Counted from the stretch's first letter, positions 32,876 to 44,286 are shown. The stretch: DNA of 64,000 bases from Anastrepha obliqua (GCF_027943255.1 NC_072897.1:63884406-63948405), one strand, 5' to 3'. A program made the numbers and translations. The notes: generated by a model from the letters alone, not told the origin.

Positions 32876-35800
32876 CTATACCCAGTCTGTGCGGTTCAGG
32901 AACCTTATTAGGTTGTTGACATCTAAGCCAGACAGTTGTTCGAGCTCCTCGAACAGCGGTTTGCCCAGGGTTAACATTCTGTCCTTCCATAGGGCAGGGC
33001 ATTCACAGAGGAAATGGAAGATTGTTTCCTTTTTCTCCGGTTGTTTGCAACTGTGACAGTATGTGTTGTGAGGGATGCCCATTTTGGCTGCCTGTTCTCC
33101 GACAGACCAAAAGCCAGTTATGACTGCCGTTAGTCTCCAGGCATCCCGTCGTTTCATGTTTAACAATATTGATGATTGTTTAAGGTTGTAGGTGGGCCAT
33201 AACGTTCTGCTGATTTTGCATTTCGTCTGGCCCCTCCATCTACACTCCGCCATTCGGAGGTATTTTAGGGAAATTGTACTCTTGACTGCACCTAATGGTG
33301 TGAATACCGGTTCTGCAAGAGCGTTATTCATGGCAGATCCCCCTCTTGCCAGTTCATCTGCTTTTTCGTTACCTTCAATATTCCGATGTCCTGGGACCCA
33401 GATTAAGGTAACATTATGTTTTTCGCTCAAGGTGGAAAGGCTATTCCTACTTTGTTCCACCACCATTGAGGTTGTAGTCGCTGAATCCAGTGCCTGGATT
33501 GCAGCTTGGCTATCCGAGAGAATAGCGATATTGCTCTTAAAAGAGAAGTCTGTGATTAGTAGCCTACAAGCTTCCCCAATTGCCAGTACTTCCGCCTGGA
33601 AGACACTGCAGGTATTGGGGAGGCGCATAGACTTTTCAATTTTAAGTTTATGAGAATATATACCAGCTCCAACACCACAATCCATTTTAGAACCATCTGT
33701 ATAGACTGTAGTGTCGAAGTTGTTTAATGAGAATCCCTTATTCCACTCTTCCTTAGATGGAAAGAGAGTGGCAAAATTCCTATTGAATGTTACCGTCGGG
33801 ACGATGTAGTCAGTCCTCACCGAGGTTAACTGAGTTTGCCGCCATAGTAGACTGGCATGACCATAAGTGTTTTCTTTCCAGCGGCCCGCTTCGTTTAACC
33901 TAAATGCACTCATGGTTGCCGTCTTCTTAATATGTAGGTCTATTGGAATAACGTGTGTCAGTGCGTTCAGAGCCTCCCTAGGACATGATCTGATTGCGCC
34001 GACCGTTATTGCACAGGCTGATCTTTGTATTCTGCCGAGTAATTTGATGTTGTAATCTCTCCCTAGAGCTTTCCACCAAACTACCGAACCATACGATAAA
34101 ATTGGTCGTATAACCGCCTTGTACAACCATAATGTATGCTTAGGTTGAAGACCCCATCTTCTTCCAAGCATACGTTTACAGGCATATAGAGCAATTTCAG
34201 CTTTCCTTACCCGTTCTTCGACGTTTAATTTCCAGCTAAGTTTGGAGTCCAAAATTACCCCTAAGTACTTTGCACTGGGTGAAAGTGAGAGGGTTTGTCC
34301 ATTAATATTTGGTAGGGTAAAGCTTGGTACCTTGTATCTGGTGGTAAAGAGCATGAGTTCTGTTTTACGCGGGTTTAAACTTAAGCCACAGCCTGTTGCC
34401 CAAGAATTAAGCTCGCCTAACGCCCTTTGAATGATCCCACTGATCGTATTAGGACACAGTCCTGACGCCATTAGCACCACATCATCAGCGAACGCCACCG
34501 CTTTTACCCCTCCTCTATTAAGTTTTATTAGGATTTTGCTAATCACACATAACCAAAGAAGTGGAGATAGTACTCCCCCCTGTGGAGTACCCCTGTGGAC
34601 TCTCTTAGTTATGTTGATGTTACCCATATTAGCTCTAATGATCCTGGTTTCTAGCATAGAGACGATCCAATTGGTGATACAATTTTCCACCCCTAAGTCT
34701 ATTAACGCCCGTTGGATAGCATTCGTGCTAACGTTATTAAATGCGCCCTCTATGTCAAGAAAAGCTGCCATCGTATACTGTTTGTTTACTAGAGACCCCT
34801 CTATTGTTCGGATTACCTCGTGAAGCGCTGTCTCCGTCGATTTGCCTTTGAGGTAAGCATGTTGTGCAGTTGATATACTAAAGCTCTCCAGCGAACTTCT
34901 AATGTGCATATCTAAAAGCCGTTCCAAGGTTTTAACAAGGAAGGACGACAAACTGATCGGCCTAAAGTCCTTCGCTGATTCATGTCCTCTTCTGCCTGCC
35001 TTTGGTATGAAGACGACCCTAACAAGTTTCCAGCTGTTTGGAATATAACCTAGATTTAGACACGCTTTGAAAATTTCCATTAGCCATGGTAGAATACTAT
35101 CAAGAGTTTCCTGTAACATCTTAGGAAAGATCCCATCAGGGCCTGGAGATTTGAAAGGTGAGAATGATTTGATTGCCCATGCAACCTTCTCTTTCGTAAC
35201 TATTACATCGACACGATGCTGTGGGTCATATCGGCTCCGCCGGATTCTCCCAGCATCACTGTCATGGGTGCTACATCCCGGAAAATGCGTATCTAAAAGA
35301 AGTTCTAGAGACTCTTCCGCCGTAGAAGTCCAAGTGCCATCCGGCCTCTTGACCCAAGAAGCCATTGAATAATCCTTGGACAGAATACGGCTAAGTCTCG
35401 CAGAATCTCTGGTAGATTCGATAGAAGAACAGAAATCTCTCCAGCTCTCTTTCTTGGCGGCCCTGATTGCCTTCTTGTATTATCTCCGACTTTCTCTATA
35501 CAACTGCCAATTACCTGTTGAGTAGCTGAGATTGAAATTTGATCTGGCTTCTTCCCTTAATTTTGAGAGCTCATTGCTCCACCAAGGAGGATAGGATTTT
35601 TTGCTATATTTAATTGGACAAGACGTTTTGTAGGCCCTACTGAATGTCTTTTCCAATTTTGTGACCCTACTCTCAATGTTTTCTGCGAGAGTGATTTGAT
35701 GGATCGGAATCCTTCCTATCCTATTCCCTACTACATTTTTGAACCGTTTCCAATTTGTTCTAAGTGGGTTTCGATATGGTAAGGGTGGATCTACCTCAAG

Positions 35801-36472
35801 ATCCAGGTGGTAGAGGATCCAGCTGTGGTCCGAAAAGGACTTTTTGCTTGAGACTCTCAAATTTTCTACCCTCACTGAAGTATTTTCAGACAGTAATGTC
35901 ACATCTATTACTTCCGCCCATCCTCTAAAGCTTTCCGTGCTTGGAAAGGTGAAAGTCGGGGTATTACCCCTGTTACATACTGTTAGGTTAGTATTGATGA
36001 TAAATTCATATAGGGACTCACCTCGATCATTCGTTTCGGTACTCCCCCATAGGGAATGCCTCGCATTGGCGTCACATCCTAGTAGCAGGATACTGTTTTT
36101 GCAGTCAAGCACCAGCCTACGAGCCTCGTCAGGTGCTGCTGGTTGGTCGTGTGCCATGTAGATGGAGGCAATTTTGATCCTGACGCCGTCAGTAGCCTCC
36201 ATTTCGATGACCGTCACATCCGATGAGCTGTAGGATGGGATTAAAAATACATTTAGATGTTTTTTTGCTACAATACATGCCCTGGGGTTACCCTGGGTCC
36301 GCTTATAGTACAAGTTGTAGTTTTTGAGAGAGAATCCGCTTACCTCAGTACTCCGCACTCTGGGTTCCTGTATCAGTGCGATGTCTACGTCCTCCTCCGA
36401 TAGGAGAACGGCTAGGTTGTCCGTTGCAGTCCTGGAGTGCTGCAGATTGATCTGGACAACCTTGAGACCCAT
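32876..36472 (-). pseudogene. LOA-2 ORF2: endonuclease, RT, RNase H polyprotein with a single nonsense codon
   Basis: 1199 codons from ATG 36472, in one frame, interrupted only by TAA at 35480-35482 (codon 331). The endonuclease (1-240) has QINLQHSRTA, LIQEPRV, LLGCDANARHSLWGS and FSDHSW. RT (about 400-760) has FRPISLSSFLVKTLERLLD, AAFLDIEGAFNNVS (motif A), GTPQGGVLSPLLW and AFADDVVLMASG (motif C). RNase H (about 930-1060) shows the D-E-D-D set in TVYTDGSKM, FQAEVLAIGEA, ILSDSQAAIQAL and GNEKADELA. A Cys/His finger, CHSCKQPEKKETIFHFLCEC, follows. LOA-1 has CAG at the stop position. RNase H plus DUF4780-type ORF1 identifies the LOA clade. The start is 2 nt after the ORF1 stop. Confidence 0.93.
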
Positions 36473-36474
36473 AC

Positions 36475-37875
36475 TTACTGGTCGTTTTTAGGGGCGTCAA
36501 GCTGCATGCCCGTATGCTGCTCATTAGCGCCATCGTTTTGGGTGGACCCGGCTTCTTCCAGTTGCATGCCCATGAGCAACTCATTAGCGTCGTCAACCTC
36601 GTCCTGCTCATCCTCCAGATTTGCAGAACGGAATAACTTCAGATGCGCTTTCCTCACGCCAAACCGAAGTTTGTTATCCACTTTTCCCAGTGGCTCAATA
36701 CTCTCCTCCGAGATTTGGAGAAGGAAGGACACACTGTTCTTTTGCGGAGCCTCCGCTTTGATGATACTCGAGTCATCCATTGGAACAGTGCGGTTGTGTG
36801 CTTGCAGGTATGGTATTAACTGCTTAGCTTCGAACTCCATGTTCGGTATCCAGATACGAGCCCTTGGTCGTCTTGGGATCTCACTGGCTGGGATTAGTTT
36901 GAGCCTCAAACCTTCCCAGTCGCTCTGGATTTTGCTAATAGCGTTTTGAAGGAAATCAACAGAGAACTGATCGTCGCATTTGATCACCCTGTATCCACGG
37001 ACCACCTCCATTGAATCATAACCTGGCACTTGACCCTGCGGGCTTGCCATGACGTGATCAACGACAATGCGAGACAGCCGTGCCTCGATTTCGGACCACC
37101 TTTCTAACGCAGGTTTACCGCGGTTCGTTAACTCGTCCACCAACGCCGTTTGCAGGTGATCCCGTGCCACCTCGTTAAACGCGCGTTTGGCTGGTTTGGG
37201 CGTCAGAGCAGTGTGAGACGTCTTGTGCTTTTTCGCAGTTTTACAGCCCTCGTCCTGCGAACGATTGCGTTTTACGGCTTCTGCCTTCTGGGTGGCCTGG
37301 AACGCCAGGTACTCATCGACCACCTTTTGGCACCTTGCCTTATCGGCCGCATCTTTGGGATGAGTTTTACCTTCGGCCTCATTTTTGCTTATTCTGCCGA
37401 GAATAGCTAGAGACCGCTGGTAAAGCTTATATCTAGACGGGCCTTTTTTTGGGTATTGACGCTTTTGCCCCTTGGCATCAGCGGATGTGATCGGTTGATT
37501 TATAGTTGATGGCGTGCTGTGGCCCACAGCTTTGTCATCAACTGTCTCTTGACTAGAAGCCAAGAGCTCGTCCTCTGAGGGAGTTTCCAACTTCCTCAGC
37601 TCGATTGTGTCCGTTCGTTTGTCTGTCCGTTTTGTCATTGGGTCCGTCCGCTTGTCTGTCCGACTATCGGTTCGTTTTGTCTTTGTGTCAGTCCGTTTGT
37701 CCGTCTGTTTGTCTGTCCGTTTGGTAGCGTTATCCGATTTTTTGTTTTTTTGTTGTTTGTTCATTTGTCTGTTTCTTACGGTCACCTGCCCTTCCAAAGA
37801 GCTGCCCATGTCGCCATGTGCGGTGACCAATGAGGATGGAGGGGAAATAAACGGTCCGCCATGGCAGCGCCCCAT
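36475..37875 (-). CDS. LOA-2 ORF1, DUF4780-type protein (intact, 466 aa)
   Basis: An uninterrupted frame from ATG 37875 to TAA 36475-36477. The N-terminal region has an unusual TDKRTD-type repeat (residues about 48-90: KRTDKQTDKRTD, SRTDKRTD, KRTDKRTD), followed by a Lys-rich basic segment (PKKGPSRYKLYQRS, KTAKKHKTSHTAL). The C-terminal half (about 230-420: ALVDELTNRGKPALERWSEI, RGYRVIKCDDQFSVDFLQNA, RARIWIPNMEF) is the DUF4780 domain found in LOA-clade ORF1 proteins. A short near-repeat, LLMGMQLEEAG/QHTGMQLDAP, closes the protein. No CCHC knuckle. The likely role is RNA binding in the element RNP, by analogy. It is the only LINE ORF here without a lesion. Confidence 0.9.
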   Translation of the reverse strand: MGRCHGGPFISPPSSLVTAHGDMGSSLEGQVTVRNRQMNKQQKNKKSDNATKRTDKQTDKRTDTKTKRTDSRTDKRTDPMTKRTDKRTDTIELRKLETPSEDELLASSQETVDDKAVGHSTPSTINQPITSADAKGQKRQYPKKGPSRYKLYQRSLAILGRISKNEAEGKTHPKDAADKARCQKVVDEYLAFQATQKAEAVKRNRSQDEGCKTAKKHKTSHTALTPKPAKRAFNEVARDHLQTALVDELTNRGKPALERWSEIEARLSRIVVDHVMASPQGQVPGYDSMEVVRGYRVIKCDDQFSVDFLQNAISKIQSDWEGLRLKLIPASEIPRRPRARIWIPNMEFEAKQLIPYLQAHNRTVPMDDSSIIKAEAPQKNSVSFLLQISEESIEPLGKVDNKLRFGVRKAHLKLFRSANLEDEQDEVDDANELLMGMQLEEAGSTQNDGANEQHTGMQLDAPKNDQ

Positions 37876-38148
37876 ACCATGGTAAGGCCACCGTTACAAC
37901 CTGAGGCGGCCTGATATCAGGAGGGCTCCGTTAGGAGACAGCCTAATTTTATCCCCCGGCTGCCAAACCCACCCAATAGGCACGGGTCGCGTTACACCTT
38001 GGGTTGAGGGAGTTTTTTTAACGAAGTTTACGTCTTCGACCTGTGTGGTTCGCGGGAGACCGATTCTCCTGCCTTCCATATCTGGGAGGCGTTCCCCTAT
38101 CCACCACCTGGGGACGCGCCCTATAGGGATAACAGGTTCCCCCAAGGG
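37876..38148 (-). promoter_or_regulatory. LOA-2 5' leader / presumed internal promoter region
   Basis: A 273-bp GC-richer leader from the 5' terminus (minus strand CCCTTGGGGGAACCTGTTAT) to the ORF1 ATG. An 83-residue open frame crosses it (MGEPVIPIGRVPRWW...), which I treat as chance. LINEs of this type transcribe from an internal 5' promoter, but no motif was proven. Confidence 0.5.
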
Positions 38149-39525
38149 ACCTTCAGTCCACTATTATTCAACTGCAAGAATTTTCCAGTACAATGGCTAT
38201 CGCAGCTGTGTACTGCCCTCCTTCTCAAATTATAACCGAACAACAGTTCAAAGATTTTTTTGTCAAACTTGGGCCAAAGCTTATGGCTGCAGGGGACTTC
38301 AATGCCAAGCACCACTATTGGGGCGCTAGACTGGTCACACCTAGAGGGAGACAACTTTTTAGTTGTATACTAAGATCAAAACTTGATGTTGTATCTACAG
38401 GACAGCCAACATATTGGCCATCTGACCGCCAGAAGATGCCCGACCTGATTGACTTTGGTATTATAAAGGGTATCGATCGCAAGATTGTAATATAACAGCG
38501 TCCTCATCCCTGGAATTGTCCTCCGACCATTCTCCGTCTATTATAACCATGGAAGGTAGTCCTTGCACCAGAACAGCGGGTAATCAGCTCCCCCATCCCA
38601 ATCTCATAAACTGGCTTAAATATAAGAAATACATTAGCACTCATATAAAAACCAATGTTTCTTTAAAGAATGATATTGATATCGATAGGCAGATATATAC
38701 ATTGACTGAAGTAATGCATGGAGCTACTAGGGCAGCTGTGGCCACAAATAATAAAAATCGTGTTAACCCTCAGCGAAACATTGATGAGACTATAGAAGAT
38801 TTAGTTAAAAAGAAACGAGAGCTGAGAAGGTCTTGGCAACAATATCTTTCTCCAAAATACAAGAAACTATTGTATGAATACACAGTTAAGTTGCGTTGCG
38901 CCCTTAAAAAAGAAAAGGAGAGGCATCTTCATGATTTCCTTTCTAATCTTACTCCGACGGACCAAACAGATTACGCATTGTGGAAGGCCACAAAAAATAT
39001 AAATCGGCCCATACAGTACGAATCACCAATTCGGCTAGGAAATGATAATTGGGCACGTACAGATTCTGAAAAAGGGTGTGTATTTGCTGAACATCTGCAA
39101 TCTGTCTTCACTCCCAATCAGTCTTCTGCAACTACTTGTTTACCACTAGACATATTGCAACCACCAAAAAAGCCAATAAAGTTTAAAAAAAAATAACATA
39201 GTCTCAGTTATTAATCAACTTAAACCTAAAAAAGCACCAGGTTACGACAAAATCACCCCAAAAATGCTAAAAGAGCTTCCCCATATTGCCGTTCTTCATA
39301 TTAGGCACATATTTAACGCCATCTCTCGTACTGTCTACTACCCAAAAGCTTGGAAATTATCTCAAATCACTATGATTGGTAAACCTGGGAAAGACTTAAG
39401 CCAAGCATCCTCATATCGGCCAATTAGTCTATTGTCCATACTTTCAAAGCTATTTGAAAAGTTGCTCTTGCAGAAACTAATGACCTTTATTCAAGATAAC
39501 AACATTATTCCTCAACACCAATTTG

Positions 39526-41263
39526 GACCCGGACCCGAACCCGGACCCCCCATTGGAATTATGCTCTAAAATTTTATGTTTCAATTCTGTATGAGTCAAG
39601 TTAAAAAAAACAATATTTTTTTATATGCATTAGCAGTTTATTAGATTTTTCTTCCAGTTTTAATTTATTTTATAATAAAAACAATTATAATACGACGGAC
39701 GCAATTCAAAATTTTGAATAATTACACAGGCCTGCGTAATTTCATTTTTGTCCAATTTCTAAAACGGCTACGAGTGTCTCTTGAAGTTTTTTTTGTGCTG
39801 AAAACGAATTTGATCTTGAAAATGCTCCAGCACGTCAGGACTTTTGGCAATTTGTGGTTAAATAGTCAAGAAATGCCGATTTTGGACATCTTTATGAATT
39901 TTTTTTTAAGTAAGGTAAATTTTTTTTTTTTTTCCACAACGGAATCGCAAAGTAATACTCTGTAGCTTTAAAATCCATTTTTAAAAGACTTCTAGGATGA
40001 ATGAAAAAAAAGTTATGCTATTTTGAATTTAAGACTTTTAGACATGCAAATTCATTTTCTTAACGCCCTCTTTAATGGCGCAACAGATGCTTAAAAAACT
40101 ATGTATGTTCGACATTGGTGTCGCTGATTACGAATCTGATGTTAGTTTTTTAAAATTAAGCATACCCAAAAGGATTCCGGTTTTAATTGCTGCACGAGGT
40201 GCTCACGCAAAATATTGATTTTTTGATTTTTTTTGGATATTTTTTTAATAAAAGACTGGTTTGAATATTGTTTTTGTCGTATTATAGAAATTTAATAAAC
40301 AACATATTAAAAATAGACTATTCTTTGATTATTATCAGTTAAATGGCTGAAACTTGAATTTTTCATAGTGATTCTATTAATTTGAGCACCAACTGTACAC
40401 TGACTGTTCTTGGATACAAATTTTTAACTTTACCTGTTTTTCCTTCTTTTTTATTTTTGGTTCTGATTCTGGATCAAGGCGCTCGAAATAAGAAAATAAT
40501 GTTCTCTTCATGTTAGGACGCGTATTAACAATCACATTAACTACTTGTCAACAAATGCTCGACACAATGTATTCTGCTCGTTGAAAGAAACAAAAGAATA
40601 GAAGCATGTTCATGCATGTTTAAAGATAGCCTAGTTATTCACCAAAAAAACTTAGGGAATAATCACTCGGCGCCGTCATCGCGATTTCTTTGGCGCGCTA
40701 TTTAAAATTTCGAGTTAACAGTACACAGGGTGTCGCCGTTGCGATAAGGAAAAGCTGCAACGGCTCTTTCATGGTAACTTTCTTGCCGTTATATAGCAAC
40801 ACATGTTGTTAGAGAAAAGCGCAATTAAATATATAATATTATATATAAACACGACCGTTTCGTTTGAAGAACTTTATTGGAGTGAATTGAGTCACAGAAG
40901 AAGAAGTAAAGAAGTTACAAACAGGGTTGATATTTTTTTCATACTTAAACTATACATGGTTGAATTGCAAGTTGGCTCCAACACATGTTATAATATATTG
41001 TATCTTAAATAGGCGTAATTATTTATGAAGGTGTCCCACGATGCATAAAAACCGCCAATTATTCTTGTAATTTTGAATCAAAGTCCTTTACTATTTTTAG
41101 AATTTTTTTTACAAGATATCTAGAGCTATTAGTTTTTTCATCGGCTAGTCACGACATGCAGCGCGAATAATGCCATATTTTATTCACGAAATTGATTTTT
41201 AATAAAAACACCCTTCTAAATTGCCCCGGAGCCCCCCCTTTATGAAATCCTGGATCCGCCACT
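39526..41263. mobile_element. Unclassified 1.74-kb insertion in jockey-2
   Basis: Jockey-2 RT stops after QHQFG at 39525 and jockey sequence returns near 41264. The left edge begins with CCCGGACCC/GAACCC repeats (39526-39552). The right edge, read on the minus strand, starts CAGTGGCGGATCCAGGATTT and continues GGGGGGCTCCGG. No inverted pair, target duplication or protein domain is visible; the longest frame (69 codons, 40803-41012) has no recognisable feature. The interior is strongly A/T-rich. Possibly a truncated DNA transposon. Confidence 0.5.
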
Positions 41264-42160
41264 GCTTTGCACTCACATAGACCCAAAAGTAGCAACGTCT
41301 ATATTACAAAGGCATATATATTACTTGAAACAGAAGTATGGCTTAAAAACTGGAGAATAAAGGTTAATGAAACCAAATGCGTGCATATTACTTTTACTCT
41401 AAGAAAAGAAACTTGCCCTGCAGTTACAATAAACGGTCAGAATATACCACAGCAAAACGAAATAAAATATCTTGGAATTCACTTAGATAGAAGACTCACA
41501 TGGCGGAATCATATTGAAAAGAAAGTGTCGAATATCAAGCTTAAAATGAAAAGCCTATATTGGATGCTTAATTCGAAATCAGCATTACCTCTAGAGTACA
41601 AAGTGCTACTATATAAAGCCATGCTAAAACCAATATGGACATATGGTATAGAAATGTGGGGAACGACTACGCCCTCAAATATCGAAAAACTTCAGAGAGT
41701 GCAATCTAAAGCCTTGCGGATAATCACGGGAGCTCCATGGTATATAAAGAACGCTAACATTCACAGAAGTATTTGCATACCTCGTGTAGCCGATGAAATA
41801 GTACGGTTGAGCAAAAAATACCTACAAAAGCTAGAAGGCCATCCCAATAAACTAGCGCGAAATCTACTTTTAGATGAAGGTCACACACGATTGAAAAAAA
41901 GAGACATCTTCAAGTCTGCACTATCTTAATGATCTCATCTCACACGAGAGTCCGTCTACAACTTCCTCCAACCACATCTATCACATTCGAAAAAAAAACA
42001 AAAACAACATCATTTTCACAATCGACATGAGGGACAACGGAAGCTCTAAGGGAAACTGGAAACTAGGCCTTTCCGGCTCCCAGCTACGAAGAATCGGAGA
42101 CTGGAAACCCGTCCTTTCCAGTTCCCAACTATGAAGAATTGTAGATTCACAACCGATTTA

Positions 42161-42883
42161 GGGGGTATTCTAGTCTAGAGGCCCGAATTGCGAGCATTTT
42201 TGCCAATGAAAAAAAAAAAAGCATTGATATGTTTACGATACATTTTTTTATCATTTATTTATTCATATATTAGGAGCACACAAAATAAATTTGGAAAAAA
42301 AAAATGAATTTTCATGGAGTTATGCGTCCTTGAAGTGGAAGGAGGGAAAAAAAGGCAGTGTCCCCGTCGTCACGATTTCTACCCTTGTGTTCATCTGAAA
42401 AAAAAAAAATACAAATTCTTAATTAATATGAATGTCATTATCGTATGAACCAGAAAAAACGGAAAAAAAATTTTTTCCATAAAATGGCGGCTACTCAAAA
42501 AATTGAGGTCGATTTTTCTCTTATTTTTAAGCTTTCTCGAATTGTTTACACATATTAAAAAATTGAAATTTCCAGTTTTTCGTGCTTCATACGATAGAGA
42601 TATATTTAAGGAATATTCATGACAAATTTCAAGGAAATCGGTTGATTAGAACTTGAGATATCGTGCCGACCGTATCGAACGAAATAGTTTCGAGAAAAAC
42701 ACTTTTGAAGTTCGGCGTCCGCTCAAACCAGTCAAGCTGTCGCGTCACTAAAATAGTTGTAGCTTCGAAAATAATTCGAATTTTGAAAATCCTTTTAGGG
42801 AGATATTTTTGAATAGTTAAACTATCAAATTTTGAAAAAAAAATTTTTTCGATTTTTTCAAATTTCTAGACTAGAATACCCCC
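42161..42883. mobile_element. 723-bp MITE with 19-bp perfect inverted repeats
   Basis: The left end is GGGGGTATTCTAGTCTAGA (42161-42179), and the exact complement ends at 42883. TTTA flanks both sides (42157-42160 and 42884-42887). The interior is A/T-rich with A8-A9 runs and carries no open frame of note. It lies in the 3' UTR of jockey-2, so it was inserted after that LINE. The family is not assigned; a 4-bp TTTA duplication is unlike a TA- or TTAA-specific element. Confidence 0.85.
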
Positions 42884-43012
42884 TTTAATCATATATGTAA
42901 ATATATGTTCATTTGAGCAAATAATTCGTTTCTTAGCACTGGCAGGGAAACATATTACTCTAGTATATAAGATTTGTAAACTTATTGTTAGTTTCTTATA
43001 CAAGAAAGATTC

Positions 43013-43042
43013 AATAAATAAAGAAAAATGGAAAAAAAAAAA
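43013..43042 (+). terminator. Jockey-2 polyadenylation signal and poly(A) tail
   Basis: AATAAA (43013-43018) is followed about 15 bp later by an A-run, which ends at 43042. This marks the 3' terminus of the LINE copy. Confidence 0.8.
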
Positions 43043-43849
43043 TCTTCACAACAGATTAAGCCCCAATCGATGTAGCTTGTCCTTAAAATACATATTTGAT
43101 AGGTTCCAGAAACTTCACAACAGTCAGAGCTACTTCAACCTGTGCTAATCCCGCCGGTGGTTATTCTGTCAGTAACAGTTCTGCTAACACAACTTGCGCC
43201 AGCGCTATATTTGAAAGCGCTAAGTTCGCCGATGCTACCTGGTTCCATGCCTGCAGTGTACAACCCACAAAGTTCACCACAGCTCATCGATCACAAAGCA
43301 CAAAGGTACCCACCATGAGCCATGTACGCCTATACGTAAAATTTTAGATTTGCCATGGTTTCCGTGGTTCCATGGTTCACTCGAACAGTGGCCTCTGTTT
43401 TCTGTGGCCATTAAGGAAACCACGGAAATGAATTCATACTCGCAACTGTAGAATATGTTATGTCTCCAGAAAGCCCTAAAGAGGAAAGCCAGGTGGAGTC
43501 GTTGATGATCCACCCATCCAGAATCATGCGGCCATGAAAACATTACAATGTCGCTATAGCTGCCCAGAGCTACTTATTAGATGTCGAAAGCGAAGGTTCG
43601 AGCGTTTCCACCCATCACAGGAGGACATCGGCGATTCATCCTTAATTTTAGCTCGATGGTATCAAACTTAGGATGGCAATAGATGGTTGCCAACAGCAGT
43701 ACAGTTTGTCAAGAATGACTTTTGACATAGAAAATAAATTCAAGTTTTCGACTTCATTAGCAAAAATATAGCAAATTTCTCTTTGATTTCTTTTTTGTAC
43801 TGATTCATATTTTTCACAGCATTTAAAGGGAATTAATAAACACAAACTT
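43043..43849. other. Unassigned sequence between jockey-2 and the Tc1-like remnant
   Basis: Contains a Ser/Ala/Thr-rich 83-codon plus-strand frame (43096-43347) with no recognisable domain, and short CCATGG(T/A)-rich segments (43350-43440). Nothing identifies a host gene or element with confidence. Confidence 0.4.
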
Positions 43850-43968
43850 CAAATTCTTTGGAAAAACAAAAAGCACACTAAACGTAATTTTTTGATAAAT
43901 GTACTATTTGTACGATAACCATTAGCTTCAATAACATTATGCAGGCGCTTTTTCGTGAAATGGAACAA
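43850..43968 (-). pseudogene. Possible Tc1/mariner transposase C-terminal remnant
   Basis: The minus strand reads HFTKKRLHNVIEANGYRTNS just left of the I-LINE poly(A). RL-x-VIEANG-x-RT resembles the last residues of Tc1/mariner transposases. No DDE residues or terminal repeat are seen, so this is weak. Confidence 0.35.
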
Positions 43969-44286
43969 TTTTTTTTTTTATTGACAATTGTACTTACAGT
44001 TAACTATAAAATATAATATACTGGATGTGTATATATGGCCCTTATTATGAGCAACATTCGATCTTCGACTGTAGTCGAAAGTGCTGATCGAACGAATTTT
44101 CATTTGGTATTATGGTGCTCATTCGTTGAAGAATAGGACTATTGTGAATTTCGATCGCTCGACGCATTTACAATAGATAATTTTTTCTCAGCTGATACAG
44201 CATATCAAAATAAAAGAAAAACCGATTTTGTTGAAATTCTTTGCTAACAACATTTTTAAAAGTAAAAAAACGTATTTTTTGTGAAA

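Larger units (their letters stand above)
32772..38148 (-). mobile_element. LOA-2: near-complete LOA-clade LINE
   Basis: 5377 bp with a 5' leader (37876-38148), ORF1 (36475-37875), ORF2 (32876-36472) and a short 3' UTR ending in CAAC repeats. ACCTT direct repeats flank it (32767-32771 and 38149-38153), and the jockey-2 frame is restored when it is removed. Only one nonsense codon disrupts ORF2 and none disrupts ORF1, making it the best preserved autonomous-type element in the window. The same family is LOA-1 at 2531. Confidence 0.94.
32508..41929 (+). pseudogene. Jockey-2 ORF2 (endonuclease, partial RT), split and deleted
   Basis: The endonuclease starts at 32508: MYRIKICHWNANGLTKHKLE (catalytic N) and MFISEIHL (E). 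It is interrupted at 32772 and resumes at 38154 with AIAAVYCPPSQ and LMAAGDFNAKHHYWGAR (D-x-N); SDHSP follows after a frameshift near 38490. The linker is at 38516-39196. RT starts (KKAPGYDKITPKMLKELP, YRPISLLSILSKLFEKLLL) and breaks off at QHQFG (39525). The next jockey sequence, at 41267-41929, is already past the palm (WLKNWRIKVNETKC, YLGIHLDRRLTWRNHI, KPIWTYGIEMWGTT). Motifs A and C of the RT are therefore deleted, with a 1.74-kb insertion in their place. Confidence 0.86.
30965..43042 (+). mobile_element. Jockey-2: jockey-clade LINE carrying three insertions
   Basis: ORF1 (31051-32508) and ORF2 (from 32508) are followed by a 3' UTR with AATAAA at 43013-43018 and an A-run ending at 43042. 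LOA-2 (32772-38148), an unclassified element (39526-41263) and a MITE (42161-42883) interrupt it. The ORF2 frame reads across the LOA-2 insertion (NEEY then LQSTIIQLQEF). The exact 5' end is uncertain (about 30925-31050). I did not find a matching target duplication. Confidence 0.87.

Noticed and set aside
37894..38145. 83-codon minus-strand frame upstream of LOA-2 ORF1
   Set aside because: It covers the 5' leader and is probably an open frame by chance. No domain; the LOA ORF1 start at 37875 is well supported.
43096..43347. Ser/Thr/Ala-rich 83-codon plus-strand frame as a host gene
   Set aside because: No recognisable domain, splice context or conservation evidence. It lies between TE remnants.
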